Notes: generated by a model not told the origin, from the sequence alone. A stretch of 41,716 bases of DNA from CAZOKZ01 sp964580585 (GCA_964580585.1 CAZOKZ010000041.1:1-41716); one strand, 5' to 3'; numbered from the stretch's first letter, positions 1 through 9,570 are shown. A program made the numbers and translations.

Positions 1-1
1 A

Positions 2-837
<836 letters not shown>

Positions 838-841
<4 letters not shown>

Positions 842-1872
842 CTTCAAATCTTCAGTTGGATAATCCATTCCTGATTGTTGGAGCCTCCAGTTCAGGTTCG
901 ACATTACTGGGAATTTTGCTCGATCACCATCCCGACATCGCTTGCGGGCCTGAAATCGGTGTCCTCAACAAAGCAGAAATGTATGGGGAGTTTTCCCATG
1001 TGCAAAAAAAAATATCCAAGTGGTTAAAATACGGTGTGCCGACAAGAGGATACGCGGAATACGCCCCTTTTTTTTTCAATCTGGATGCTTATTTTTGGAC
1101 ACATACTGAGCTGGTCGAGTTGGCACAACAATCTGCAAATGTTCGTGAATTCTACGACAAGTTTTTCACCCGATACCTGGAACAGCGCAAAAAGAAGATC
1201 TGGGGAGAAAATACCCTGTCGAACTCTTATTGCCTGCCTCAGTTGTTGACGCTTTACCCCCGGCTCAAGATAATTCACTTGATTCGAGATGGGCGAGACT
1301 CAATGTGTTCGGTGATGGGGCGTGGAGGGTCAATTTATCATTCGGGAGCTCAATGGTTATATGCGGTTTCCTCTGGGTTGGCGTTTCGAGGTCATCAAAA
1401 CTATTTCGAGCTTCGGTACGAGCAGTTTGTTGCCGATCCAGAGTCGCACCTGAAACGATTATGCGAGTTTATCGGGGTCGAATTCGATCCCACAATGTTG
1501 GAAAAAAAGGAGGATCCCTATTGGAATACCCATCAGAATAAGAGTCATCATCAATCTTGGAAATCCACGCCATTCAGTGGAAAGATAAGCACTTCTTCGG
1601 TGGGGCGTTATAAAAATGATTTATCGGCGGAGGCCGAGGCTGTATTTTGGAGCTTGAAGTTGACCGATCGAGCTCGAAAACTGTTGGGTGTAGAGATTGA
1701 GGGAACCCAGGACTTGATGAAAAAACTGGGATACGCAACCGAGTCGGATATGAAAGTCGGTCCGATATCGAAAGATGTAAGAAAAGAGGCCAACACTCAT
1801 AATTTTCGGCGCATTCACAAAGAGTTGATTTACCAACGCCGATTATGGCTTCCCTTGGTTCGAATCGTCTGA
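838..1872 (+). CDS. Sulfotransferase family protein (PAPS-dependent)
   Basis: This 344-residue protein is likely to transfer sulfate from PAPS to a glycan or lipid acceptor. The 5'-phosphosulfate-binding loop is clear near the N terminus (GASSSGSTLLGILLDHHP, about residues 15-32), followed by an acidic segment typical of the family (GPEIGVLNKAEM). The 3'-phosphate-binding segment lies near residue 145 (IIHLIRDGRDSMCSVM). The start is the ATG overlapping the exporter stop by 4 bp. Its place directly after a glycan-exporter ATPase and before CapA and glycosyltransferases suggests it decorates the exported polysaccharide. The gene looks clearly AT-richer than the flanking exporter and cytidylyltransferase genes, which suggests separate acquisition. 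The acceptor cannot be read from the sequence. Confidence 0.85.
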
Positions 1873-1888
1873 AAGCGAAGGTTGGAAA

Positions 1889-3100
1889 GTGGAACTGCTC
1901 TTAGTAGGCGACATCTGTTTACTCAGCGGCAAGCGCCCGGATTTCTCGGCGTTCGACGACGAGCATTCCCAGCATCATCGCCATGTTCTGGGGAATTTGA
2001 ATTCTCCCGTGGCCGAAGGCGGCGTTCCCCCACGTCCGAAAGCGGGACTTTACCAATGCGGTTCGAGCGACGATCTGGAACGTGTGGCTTCTCAACTTGC
2101 TCCTATCAGCCTGGTATTGGCTAACCATCACATCATGGATTTTGGGCGCGAAGGTCTGAAACAGACGCTCGCCGCATGCGATCAATTACGGATTCACACG
2201 GCGGGCGCAGGCGAATCGCTTGAAAGTGCCGAGCGCTCCATGATCATTAACAAAGAAGGTCGCACCTTTGGTGTTTTGAGCCGTTGCGATCCACAGTTTG
2301 GTCGCGCTTGCATTGGCCAGGGAGGCGTTGCGCCCCTTACCCCAAACATTACCCACGAAATCACCAGTTTGCGTGAAAAATGCGACTTCGTTATCGTCAG
2401 CTACCACGCCGGAAGCGGATTGTCGCCGTGGCCTTCTCCTACGCGCCGCCACCTGATGCGTTCGTTGATCGACGCAGGGGCGAATATTGTTTATGGCCAC
2501 CAGTCGCACGTTCCGCAGGCGTATGAGAAATACAACGACGGGCATATTTTCTACGGGCTTGGGAATTTTCTGGTCGATCCGGCTCAGTGGAGTTCCATTC
2601 CCAACACACTTTGGTCGATCATGCCTGAAATTAAACTGAAAAATCGAGGATTTGAAATCGCAATCCACACCGTGGTGATCGAGGACAAAAACGGTAAAAT
2701 CCGCGTGCGATTCAGCAATGAAACCGAACACGAGGAACATGATCGCTATATGAAGGCGGTTCATGTTCCGCTTGAGGATCCGGATTTGCTTGAAGGATTG
2801 TGGCAAGAACACGCGGTGCGGCTCTATCAAAGTCAATTCAAGGAAATGATGGGTTTCGATTTCTGGCAATACGAAGGTTCGAAGCGTAACGAATACCTCA
2901 AGTACGCATTCGGATTCTGGAGAGGCAAACGCCCTGACTCGAAAATCCAGCATCAGAATTTATTACGCTGGTATTTGTTTTTCGCCAATGGCAATCACCG
3001 TGATTTGATGGCAACGGCACTCGGGGTTTTGAGTGGAGAAATCGCCAACCGGCGCAACGAACGGTCAAACCAACTGGCCCAGCGTTACTTGAACGTGTGA
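1889..3100 (+). CDS. CapA family protein (poly-gamma-glutamate capsule synthesis-like metallophosphoesterase fold)
   Basis: The 403-residue product shows the CapA/PGA_cap pattern: an N-terminal GDICLLSG with the metal-binding Asp, ANHHIMDFGREGLKQT around residue 75, VSYHAG near 170, GHQSHVPQ near 205, and GLGNFLVDP just after. CapA proteins are tied to poly-gamma-glutamate or capsule assembly, but many homologues sit in polysaccharide clusters with no glutamate polymer. No capB/capC partner is visible here, so a role in capsule or glycan anchoring or trimming is inference. There is no obvious signal peptide or N-terminal membrane helix, unlike Bacillus CapA. Translation starts at GTG 1889; no earlier in-frame start fits the fold. 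The stop overlaps the GTG at 3097. Confidence 0.82.
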   Translation: MELLLVGDICLLSGKRPDFSAFDDEHSQHHRHVLGNLNSPVAEGGVPPRPKAGLYQCGSSDDLERVASQLAPISLVLANHHIMDFGREGLKQTLAACDQLRIHTAGAGESLESAERSMIINKEGRTFGVLSRCDPQFGRACIGQGGVAPLTPNITHEITSLREKCDFVIVSYHAGSGLSPWPSPTRRHLMRSLIDAGANIVYGHQSHVPQAYEKYNDGHIFYGLGNFLVDPAQWSSIPNTLWSIMPEIKLKNRGFEIAIHTVVIEDKNGKIRVRFSNETEHEEHDRYMKAVHVPLEDPDLLEGLWQEHAVRLYQSQFKEMMGFDFWQYEGSKRNEYLKYAFGFWRGKRPDSKIQHQNLLRWYLFFANGNHRDLMATALGVLSGEIANRRNERSNQLAQRYLNV

Positions 3101-3168
3101 CACGGCCCATTGAGCGCCGATTGTACGCGCGCAACACCGAAACCCACCTCGAGGAATCCGAACAACCC

Positions 3169-4122
3169 ATGGCAGAGCGCGCTCCTGTTGCATTATTTAT
3201 TTATGCTCGGCCCGACCATACGCGTCAGGTACTCGATGGTCTTCGCGCAGAGGGCGTTCCGCTTCTTTACATTTTTAGCGATGCTCCGCGCACACCCGAA
3301 GTGCAATCGCGTGTGAATGAAGTTCGCACCATGGTGCGCTCCATCGATTGGGCGGAGACCCACCTCGTCGAGCGTGAAAAAAACCTGGGCCTTGCGAAAT
3401 CGATCATTTCGGGAACCACCCAGGTGCTGCGGGAACACGACCGTGCGATCGTGCTGGAAGACGACTGCGTCCCGCTTGCCGGGTTTTACGATTACATGTG
3501 CGAAGCGCTCGATCATTATGCCGACGAACCGCGCGTCTGGAGTGTGAGCGGTTACCTGGCTCCGGCCATCGAAGTCCCGGACGATTACCCGCACCGCGCG
3601 ATGTTAGCTCCCCGGTTTTCTTCATGGGGATGGGCAACATGGCGCGACCGATGGGGACACTATTCCAATGATCTTGTTCAATTGCATGCACGATGTAGAA
3701 AGAAACGAATCAAGTTGGATTCTTGCGGGACTGATATTCCTGCATATTTGGCGAATATGGATGTTTTATTGGGTAGGACCGATGTTTGGGCATTGAGTTG
3801 GCAATTGATCCATTTTTTAAATAATGGATTTTCCATAATTCCCACGACCTCGTTAATAGATAACATTGGTACGGATGGAAGTGGAATGAACTCTGGAGTG
3901 GATTTGGAGGGACGCTTTACAGTAAAGCCGAAAGTAGCTCCTCAAGTTTCCAACGTCGAACAGTCGAATTGGCCTGATGTAAACAGCGAATTGGCCGAGT
4001 TTGTTCTGACAGGATTGAGGAAGCAATTTTATGTTCGGATCGGCATTTGCAGAAAGTTCGGATATTTTCTGAGTTCGATTTTGAGTATCTTTCGAGGAGC
4101 TATACTTCGTGGAAATTCCTGA
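3169..4122 (+). CDS. Glycosyltransferase, GT-A type
   Basis: The enzyme begins APVALFIYARPDHTRQVLDGL, the first strand and helix of a GT-A nucleotide-sugar-binding fold. It has a DxD-like metal site with flanking signature (IVLEDDCVPLAGF) about 95 residues in, then SVSGY and the acceptor-side motif SSWGWATWRDRW. This pattern is seen in cluster-encoded glycosyltransferases of surface polysaccharide loci. ATG 3169 is preferred because it begins just before the fold and has GAGGA 12-16 bp upstream; a GTG at 3097 overlapping the capA-like stop would add 24 unstructured residues. The 5' half is GC-rich like its upstream neighbours, while the part after about 3660 is clearly AT-rich, so the gene looks chimeric. 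Donor sugar and linkage are unknown. Confidence 0.82.
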   Translation: MAERAPVALFIYARPDHTRQVLDGLRAEGVPLLYIFSDAPRTPEVQSRVNEVRTMVRSIDWAETHLVEREKNLGLAKSIISGTTQVLREHDRAIVLEDDCVPLAGFYDYMCEALDHYADEPRVWSVSGYLAPAIEVPDDYPHRAMLAPRFSSWGWATWRDRWGHYSNDLVQLHARCRKKRIKLDSCGTDIPAYLANMDVLLGRTDVWALSWQLIHFLNNGFSIIPTTSLIDNIGTDGSGMNSGVDLEGRFTVKPKVAPQVSNVEQSNWPDVNSELAEFVLTGLRKQFYVRIGICRKFGYFLSSILSIFRGAILRGNS

Positions 4123-4885
4123 ACGTGTAAATCCCCATACCCCTCTTTGGATCATGGGAGCGGGCGATCATCTTCAGCGGTATCATTACGCATGTCGTTT
4201 TTGCCAGGGGAAGCGAGTATTGGACGTTGGTTGTGGTGTGGGGTATGGATCGGCGATGCTTTGTCACGAAGGATCTCAATCGGTCTTGGGGATCGATATC
4301 AGTTCTGAATGTGTAGAGAGCGCGCGATCCAACTATCAAATGTCGGGCTTGGCTTATGAAGTGGATGATGCGTGCGAGTTGAAAAAAGCGGCTGAGTCGG
4401 ACCCATTTGACTTGATTGTATCATTCGAGAATATCGAGCACCTCGAAAAACCAGAGAGATTTATTGAAAGTGCTATCCCGTTGTTGGCAACCGATGGGTT
4501 ATTTATTATCAGTACGCCAGATAGCTCATGTCTGGAAAAGGACGAGGAAGGTCGTCCATTGAACGAATACCACCTGAGTGAAATGACGGAAAAAGAGTTT
4601 CGCACTTTGATGGATAAGTACTTTGAGAAAGTTGAATATCGTTACCAGGTGCAGTCACTTGAGGGGCTTCGTGCTCAACGAATACACAATACCCTTCAAC
4701 GACTAACGATCAGTCCGATGTTTTTGATCGAACGCGTGGCTCGTAAAATTATGGGGCGTCCTAGTTTGTTGGATGATTTGGCAATTCGACCGGAGTCCGA
4801 TTTTGAAATTGTTCCCAAGCCAAACTGGGAAACACCTGTTTGGTCTGTCATTGCCTTGGCAAGAAAACCAAGAATTCTACGCTAA
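4109..4885 (+). CDS. Class I SAM-dependent methyltransferase
   Basis: The 258-residue protein carries SAM motif I (VLDVGCGVGYGSAML, about residues 34-48), motif II acidic residue (LGIDISSE), and a later SFENIEHL motif typical of UbiE/Methyltransf_11 and _25 enzymes. The start is GTG 4109, with the Shine-Dalgarno sequence CGAGGAG about 9 bp upstream inside the glycosyltransferase gene; the reading frames overlap by 14 bp. Lying between two glycosyltransferases, it most likely methylates a sugar or the growing end of the glycan, a common cap that stops chain growth. That role is inferred from context. The gene lies wholly inside an AT-rich tract that begins in the upstream gene and ends in the downstream one. 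Confidence 0.85.
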   Translation: MEIPERVNPHTPLWIMGAGDHLQRYHYACRFCQGKRVLDVGCGVGYGSAMLCHEGSQSVLGIDISSECVESARSNYQMSGLAYEVDDACELKKAAESDPFDLIVSFENIEHLEKPERFIESAIPLLATDGLFIISTPDSSCLEKDEEGRPLNEYHLSEMTEKEFRTLMDKYFEKVEYRYQVQSLEGLRAQRIHNTLQRLTISPMFLIERVARKIMGRPSLLDDLAIRPESDFEIVPKPNWETPVWSVIALARKPRILR

Positions 4886-4897
4886 ACGGCTTCTATA

Positions 4898-6331
4898 ATG
4901 AAAATAGCTGTCATTTCAGACCAGGGAGTGAGTGGTGGCGCGGGAATCGCGGCGACGCGATTGTGTCGTGGCCTGTTGGCGCGTGGACACGCTGTTGCCC
5001 GGTATTTTGGAGCTGCTTTTCCACCACCTCCTTCTGGTTCTGCGACGATCTTCTCATCCATTCAGCATCAATCTGTTTGGACTCAGCGATTTTCCACGGT
5101 TCTGAAAAATGAAAGGATGCGACAATACCTGCAAAAAAAATGGTGTGCGATATTTCGTGAGAAACTAAACGAGTTTCGACCAGATATCATTAATATCCAT
5201 AATTTACATTCCATGGGCTGGGACATCGAGATTGTGGAAGAATGTCTGCGCATCGCTCCGGTCGTTTGGACGATGCACGATATGTGGCCGATTACGGGAA
5301 GCTGTGCGCATTCTCTGGAGTGCGCCCAATACCTCGATGGATGCACAACAAATTGCCCGCGGCTTGGTATTTATCCTACATTGCCGAGTAAAATGATTCC
5401 TGCGGCGCATCAGCGACGCCAGAAACTTTATGTCCAACGTCCAAAATTAGTTCACGTCGCTCCATCAAAGTGGCTAACTCAGTGTGCCCACCGGATGAAT
5501 GTGGGGTTTGTGCCGACGCGAACGATTGGTAATTCGACGGCAATGGACATCTATCGTCCTTGTGCAAAAGTCGAGATACGTAACTTGCTTTGTTTGCCTG
5601 ACGATAAAAAGCCATGCCTTCTTACGTCAGCATCGGATTTGAACAACGTCGAAAAAGGACTTCCTATGTTGCTGGATGCCTTGGCGTTGCTCAAGGATCA
5701 ACAATTTCGTCTTATTTTGATGGGCCAGGAAAACTTAGGTGTAACATTTCCGGAAAACGTCGAAGTTGTTCCCTTGGGGGCAATTACCGGCGATCGCTTC
5801 ATTGCCTTGGCAACGAACGCCGCCGATGTCTTGGTGCATCCTTCGCATGCAGATAACCAACCGCTCGTAGTAATCGAGGCGATGGCGTGTGGTTTGCCCG
5901 TGGTGGCGTTGCCCGTGGGTGGCGTGCCGGAAATGGTGCAGAACGAAATGACCGGTTGGGTGGCGAAAAACCGCAGCATTAAATCCCTCGCCGAAGCTAT
6001 CCGACGTGCGATTGCGCAACGCAATTTGTGGCCGTTGTATCGCGAGCGTTGTCGCTCCTATGCCGAGAAGTACTATCCGATCGATCTGCAAGCCCGACGG
6101 TATGAAAAACTGTTCGCCGACTACTTGAAAAATGGCATGATCACGCCTCAGGAAGACCTCGATGCGATGGCGTATCTCAAAGAAGACGATACACCTCCAT
6201 CCGAACAACCGCTTCAAGAGTCTCTTGCAGACGCGGACTCGGGATCGCATCATGACCCTGATGACGATTTGCCCATTGTGACGTATCCCGACAGCATCCC
6301 CGACGACGAAGGACCCGATACCTATAAATGA
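4898..6331 (+). CDS. Glycosyltransferase family 4 (WcaC-like) with acidic C-terminal tail
   Basis: This is a GT-B retaining glycosyltransferase. The N-terminal domain opens with VSGGAGIAATRLCRGLLARGH. A WcaC-like signature with clustered cysteines follows (WTMHDMWPITGSCAHSLEC and TNCPRLG, residues 128-157). The C-terminal nucleotide-sugar domain has the E-x7-E element (PLVVIEAMACGLPVVALPVGG, near residue 330). After about residue 415 the protein continues for some 60 residues rich in Asp, Glu, Ser and Pro, which is not part of the GT4 fold and looks disordered. The gene starts 12 bp after the methyltransferase and overlaps the next gene by 4 bp. Its first two thirds are AT-rich; from about 5870 the composition becomes GC-rich. 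The sugar donor is unknown. Confidence 0.88.
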   Translation: MKIAVISDQGVSGGAGIAATRLCRGLLARGHAVARYFGAAFPPPPSGSATIFSSIQHQSVWTQRFSTVLKNERMRQYLQKKWCAIFREKLNEFRPDIINIHNLHSMGWDIEIVEECLRIAPVVWTMHDMWPITGSCAHSLECAQYLDGCTTNCPRLGIYPTLPSKMIPAAHQRRQKLYVQRPKLVHVAPSKWLTQCAHRMNVGFVPTRTIGNSTAMDIYRPCAKVEIRNLLCLPDDKKPCLLTSASDLNNVEKGLPMLLDALALLKDQQFRLILMGQENLGVTFPENVEVVPLGAITGDRFIALATNAADVLVHPSHADNQPLVVIEAMACGLPVVALPVGGVPEMVQNEMTGWVAKNRSIKSLAEAIRRAIAQRNLWPLYRERCRSYAEKYYPIDLQARRYEKLFADYLKNGMITPQEDLDAMAYLKEDDTPPSEQPLQESLADADSGSHHDPDDDLPIVTYPDSIPDDEGPDTYK

Positions 6332-7392
6332 CGACTTCGACTTCCATCCCGCGCGCAATTGCCCTCGTCTGGGCCGATACTTCCGAGGCACCACGCTCGC
6401 TTGCGGGCGTTCCGCTGCTTACGTGGACCCTCCAGGCCATTTGCGACAGCAACTTGTTCGCGGAAATCTGGGTCGCCACGCGCGATGTCGAGGCCGCCGC
6501 AGTGGCCGAATCGCTGAAAGCACGTGTTTTTGCTCCGCTGTCAAACGACCGGGCGGTTGCCGCGCGAGCGTTTCTTGAAGAAATACCCGGCGCCGAAGTC
6601 CTTGCTGTCTTCACGCTCGATGATCCGTTGCTGCAACCCGCCGACCTGAGACGTGCGTATGTGGCTTTCACCGCCGCACCCGATGTGTCTGCGGTGGCGG
6701 GGGCGATGCGTTTGCCGGACGATTCGTTGGCAAACACTGGGTCGCTCGCGATCTATCGCGATTTGAAACAAGCCGACATTTTCCCGCAACTGCCGCCCGA
6801 CGCCATCCGTGTCGATCTTCCTCGCCCCGCAGGAATCTGGTATTCGGCTCAAAGCGATTGGCAAGTGCTCGAACTGCTCGCTTGCAAGCACGGTTACCGT
6901 CGCCGAGGGAAAACGATTCGCCTTGTGGTGCTCGATGTGGATGGCGTGCTGACCGATGCGGGGTTTTATTACTCGGAAACGGGCGAGGCGTTGAAGAAAT
7001 TCAATACGCGCGATGGGGCGGGCATCGTCCAGCTTCGCAATGCAGGCGTGGAACTGGGCATTATCACGGGCGAAAGCACCGGCTTTGCCCCGGCGCGTGC
7101 GGAGAAACTCGGCATCAAGCGCGTGGAGCTTGGCTGTAAAAACAAACTGCCGGTTCTCGATGCGTGGCGACGCGAGTTGAAGCTCGAATGGGACGAAATC
7201 GCGTACATGGGCGACGATTTGGCCGATATTCCGTGTATTGCGCACGTTGGTGTCGGCGCGTGCCCGTCGGACGCCGAACCGCAAGTACGCCAAGCCGCCC
7301 GGTTTGTCTCTTCCGTCCCGGGCGGGCGTGGATGCGTGCGCGATCTGGTGCGTTTTTTGATCGATAGCGGTCGCGTGCGGGTGGGCGATTAA
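6328..7392 (+). CDS. Fusion: degenerate CMP-sugar cytidylyltransferase-like domain + KdsC-type HAD phosphatase
   Basis: Residues 1 to about 190 resemble acylneuraminate/KDO cytidylyltransferases in the parts LAGVPLLTWTLQAICDSNLFAEIWVATRD and the LQP-like segment, but the N-terminal nucleotide-binding loop normally reading R-x-G-S-K-x-x-x-x-K/R is absent. The domain is therefore probably inactive or uses another substrate. From about residue 197 a complete HAD phosphatase of KdsC/NeuA-C type follows: DVDGVLTD (nucleophile and acid/base Asp), ITGES, the motif-III Lys (GCKNKLP), and MGDDLADIP. The C terminus PGGRGCVRDLVRF also fits KdsC. It likely dephosphorylates a KDO-8-P- or sialate-9-P-like sugar for the neighbouring glycan. 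No synthase (KdsA/NeuB) is in view. The start overlaps the GT4 stop by 4 bp. Confidence 0.82.
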   Translation: MTTSTSIPRAIALVWADTSEAPRSLAGVPLLTWTLQAICDSNLFAEIWVATRDVEAAAVAESLKARVFAPLSNDRAVAARAFLEEIPGAEVLAVFTLDDPLLQPADLRRAYVAFTAAPDVSAVAGAMRLPDDSLANTGSLAIYRDLKQADIFPQLPPDAIRVDLPRPAGIWYSAQSDWQVLELLACKHGYRRRGKTIRLVVLDVDGVLTDAGFYYSETGEALKKFNTRDGAGIVQLRNAGVELGIITGESTGFAPARAEKLGIKRVELGCKNKLPVLDAWRRELKLEWDEIAYMGDDLADIPCIAHVGVGACPSDAEPQVRQAARFVSSVPGGRGCVRDLVRFLIDSGRVRVGD

Positions 7393-8066
7393 GGTTTCAC
7401 GCCGTCGATTAAACACCCGATGGGGTCGAAGCGTTTCGTGCGCACCTCGCGCCCGGCAATCAGATCGTCCACGGCATCCTTGAAATAAAACGCGTAGTCC
7501 GAATCCGCCGACTCGAGCGTGCTTTCCGGCGCGCCCCAAAACCGAATGACGCCGTCTTTATCCGCCAGCCAAACCGTCGGGGTGCGTTTGGCTCCGTAAA
7601 TTTCGAGCACCTTGTTCCCGCGATCCAGCCCTACCTCGAAAGGCACGATGCCGTCTTCGATTTGCTTTTTCAGGTCGGACTGGTACCAATCGATGTCGAG
7701 CATCGAACCCGAAGCCACGCCAACCATGCGAAGATTTTTAGTGTACGGCTCGTCCTTCATATTTTCGGCGATTGCTGTCAGACAATTGCGCGCGCAGGGA
7801 CAAGCGGGCGAGTGCCAGATCACCGCGACAAGGTGTTCACCATCGATGACGTCGGCCAGGTGGATTGATTTGCCTTCCATCGTTTGCAGCTCGAAATCGG
7901 GCAACTTGTCGCCGATTTTCAAATTCCCCGCCGCCAACGCAGGGGTTGTTTCCCGAGCCGTCGAATCGGCGGTTTCGGTTTTAGCGGTGGGTTGCTGGCT
8001 GCAAGCGGTGAACGACAATGCCCCCGCTATAAGGTAAATTCCAAGACGTGACATTTTCAAGAGCAT
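7389..8066 (-). CDS. Redoxin / AhpC-TSA-like thioredoxin-fold lipoprotein
   Basis: The 225-residue protein starts with a lipoprotein signal (hydrophobic IYLIAGALSF, then TAC-SQQ with the lipid-bearing Cys at about residue 22). A Thr/Ala/Glu-rich linker follows, then the redoxin fold: LKIGDKLPDFELQTMEGKSI, then SPACPCARNC holding the redox cysteines. The motif is C-P-C-x3-C rather than plain CxxC. A cis-Pro region is visible (KRTPTVWLADKDG), and a late Cys lies in PIGCLID, as in peroxiredoxin-like proteins ending in GC-x-I. It probably acts in the cell envelope in thiol reduction or peroxide handling. GGAGAG lies 5 bp upstream of the chosen ATG. Its stop overlaps the convergent phosphatase fusion stop by 4 bp, so no terminator fits between them. 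Confidence 0.8.
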   Translation of the reverse strand: MLLKMSRLGIYLIAGALSFTACSQQPTAKTETADSTARETTPALAAGNLKIGDKLPDFELQTMEGKSIHLADVIDGEHLVAVIWHSPACPCARNCLTAIAENMKDEPYTKNLRMVGVASGSMLDIDWYQSDLKKQIEDGIVPFEVGLDRGNKVLEIYGAKRTPTVWLADKDGVIRFWGAPESTLESADSDYAFYFKDAVDDLIAGREVRTKRFDPIGCLIDGVKP

Positions 8067-8124
8067 CGCACTCTCCGAAATTCAATAATTGTTGGGGGCG
8101 AGCAGATCAAAATCAATTCCACGA

Positions 8125-9123
8125 TCATGCCGTTGCTTTGAGCACATCGAGGATCGAATCCAACAAGAGCTCGCGCAACTGAGGGCTCGGGTCGCCGCCC
8201 GCGCTGGCCACGAGCAAAAACGGCGGCATGGTCAAGTATCCGGCGGATTCTTTGCCTTCGAGATTTTCGTACACGTGCACCACGTCACCGTTGCGCTCGA
8301 AAATTCTCCAGTTCATTCCAGACGGATATTCCTGAAATTTCGATTGTTTCAGCAACTCCGGAATTCGGTCCAGCCAACCGGCAGTCAATTGTGACATTAC
8401 GCGGGCGCGCACATCGCTCAACATGCTGAAGTAAAGCGTCGCGAACGTGCCGCCTCCGATAATGCGAATCGGACAACAGCCCAAATGCGTCGCTGCCAAC
8501 TCCCCTTTTGTGTCGATGTTGACGCTGTTGCCGAATGCCGAGACACCCGACGCGCCGCAGAATTCGCGTGCGATGGGCAATGGCTCGGTGGGGTCAATCG
8601 ACTCGCATTCCATAAACGGCGCCAACCACTCGAAGGCTGCTTTATCACCCTCGGCGGGAAACGGGATTTCGTGCTGCTCGCCCGCTGTGATCGAGCAACT
8701 GCCGTATAACCGGCGGGCGAACAATTCGGAAGCCAATCCGTCGGTGGTTTCCTCGTAATCCTCGCTGTGAAACGACTCGACCGGATGGTCGGAAAGCCGC
8801 ACCCACCACGTCATGTCGCTTTCTGTCTGGGGGGCGAATGGCACGGTGATCGTGTTGACTTCGGATTCGGTCAAATCCTTGAGAAACGCCTTGAGCGCCA
8901 CCTTGTTCTCCACCAGCGCCGAACGTGTCTCTGCGTGCTTGTCCAGGTCCTTGACGCAACGGGCGATTTCCTTCTTCAGACGTTCCATGGCGCTGGAGCG
9001 CAAGCGCACCGTCGAGCGCTGCACATCGAGCGTCCGACGTTCCCATCGGTACACGTCGAAAATGTTCAGCCGCCCGCCTTCGGGAATATAGATGATGTTA
9101 TCGGTGCCGAAATTCAGACTCAT
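8125..9123 (-). CDS. Hypothetical protein (332 aa), family not recognised
   Basis: I do not recognise this protein. It has no signal peptide or membrane helix, so it is likely cytoplasmic. Residues about 35-85 look like a charged amphipathic helix or coiled coil (ERLKKEIARCVKDLDKH onward). The rest is mixed alpha/beta with aromatic-rich strands (MTWWVRLSDHP, MNWRIFERNGDVVHVYEN) and a Cys pair in THLGCCPIRIIGGG. Codon use matches its GC-rich neighbours, and the frame is long and unbroken, which supports a real gene. The start is ATG 9123, with GAGGGGA about 14 bp upstream. It lies in the same direction as the redoxin gene (58-bp gap) but nothing links them functionally. Confidence 0.7.
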   Translation of the reverse strand: MSLNFGTDNIIYIPEGGRLNIFDVYRWERRTLDVQRSTVRLRSSAMERLKKEIARCVKDLDKHAETRSALVENKVALKAFLKDLTESEVNTITVPFAPQTESDMTWWVRLSDHPVESFHSEDYEETTDGLASELFARRLYGSCSITAGEQHEIPFPAEGDKAAFEWLAPFMECESIDPTEPLPIAREFCGASGVSAFGNSVNIDTKGELAATHLGCCPIRIIGGGTFATLYFSMLSDVRARVMSQLTAGWLDRIPELLKQSKFQEYPSGMNWRIFERNGDVVHVYENLEGKESAGYLTMPPFLLVASAGGDPSPQLRELLLDSILDVLKATA

Positions 9124-9276
9124 GGTGCGATGCGCGGTCCCCTCGCAAGTTGATGGCGAGAGGCTTGCGACAGCCGGGCGGGGATATCAACCGGCAAGTT
9201 TGGGATATTGAGGGCAATCACTGAGATTTCTGCGACAGGCCCAGGAAGTGAAATGGTAGCAGCACCATTGTGATTA

Positions 9277-9543
9277 TCAGGCAAACATCCAATAAATGAA
9301 GCAAAAAACAATGCAGTAGCGAAAAAAGAATTCTCTGATTCGCTTGCTCTTGAGAGACAGATTCACCTGACTCTTCTGATCGTTCAACTCAATAATGACT
9401 GCGGCAAAAATACTTGCAGCGATGGAACTAAGAAGCCCAATAGGGGCGAGATCAGAACGTGCAACCCCGTCGTTCAGAAAAAATGGAACTAAGGCGAAAA
9501 GCTGCACAATAAACACAAAAAGAACCGAAACTTTGACTCTCAT
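9277..9543 (-). CDS. Small three-helix membrane protein downstream of parDE
   Basis: The 88-residue product is very hydrophobic. Segments at about 4-22 (VSVLFVFIVQLFALVPFFL), 35-52 (IGLLSSIAASIFAAVIIE) and 70-87 (FFFRYCIVFCFIYWMF) look like transmembrane helices, with a basic loop (SLKSKRIREFF) before the last. The ATG at 9543 has an unusually good ribosome-binding site (GAGAGAGGTG, about 8 bp away), which argues for a real gene. It starts 27 bp after the ParE-like toxin stop in the same direction, so it is probably part of that transcript. The stretch is AT-richer than its surroundings. Function unknown; an unrelated membrane protein is equally possible. Confidence 0.6.
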   Translation of the reverse strand: MRVKVSVLFVFIVQLFALVPFFLNDGVARSDLAPIGLLSSIAASIFAAVIIELNDQKSQVNLSLKSKRIREFFFRYCIVFCFIYWMFA

Positions 9544-9570
9544 GATTTGTACACCTCTCTCGCGGTGTGT

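Noticed and set aside
9120..9311. Short lipoprotein-like frame (FASFIGC) overlapping the small membrane protein on the minus strand
   Set aside because: It needs a TTG start without a ribosome-binding site, and the following residues have no recognisable fold; the overlapping membrane-protein frame has a far better start.
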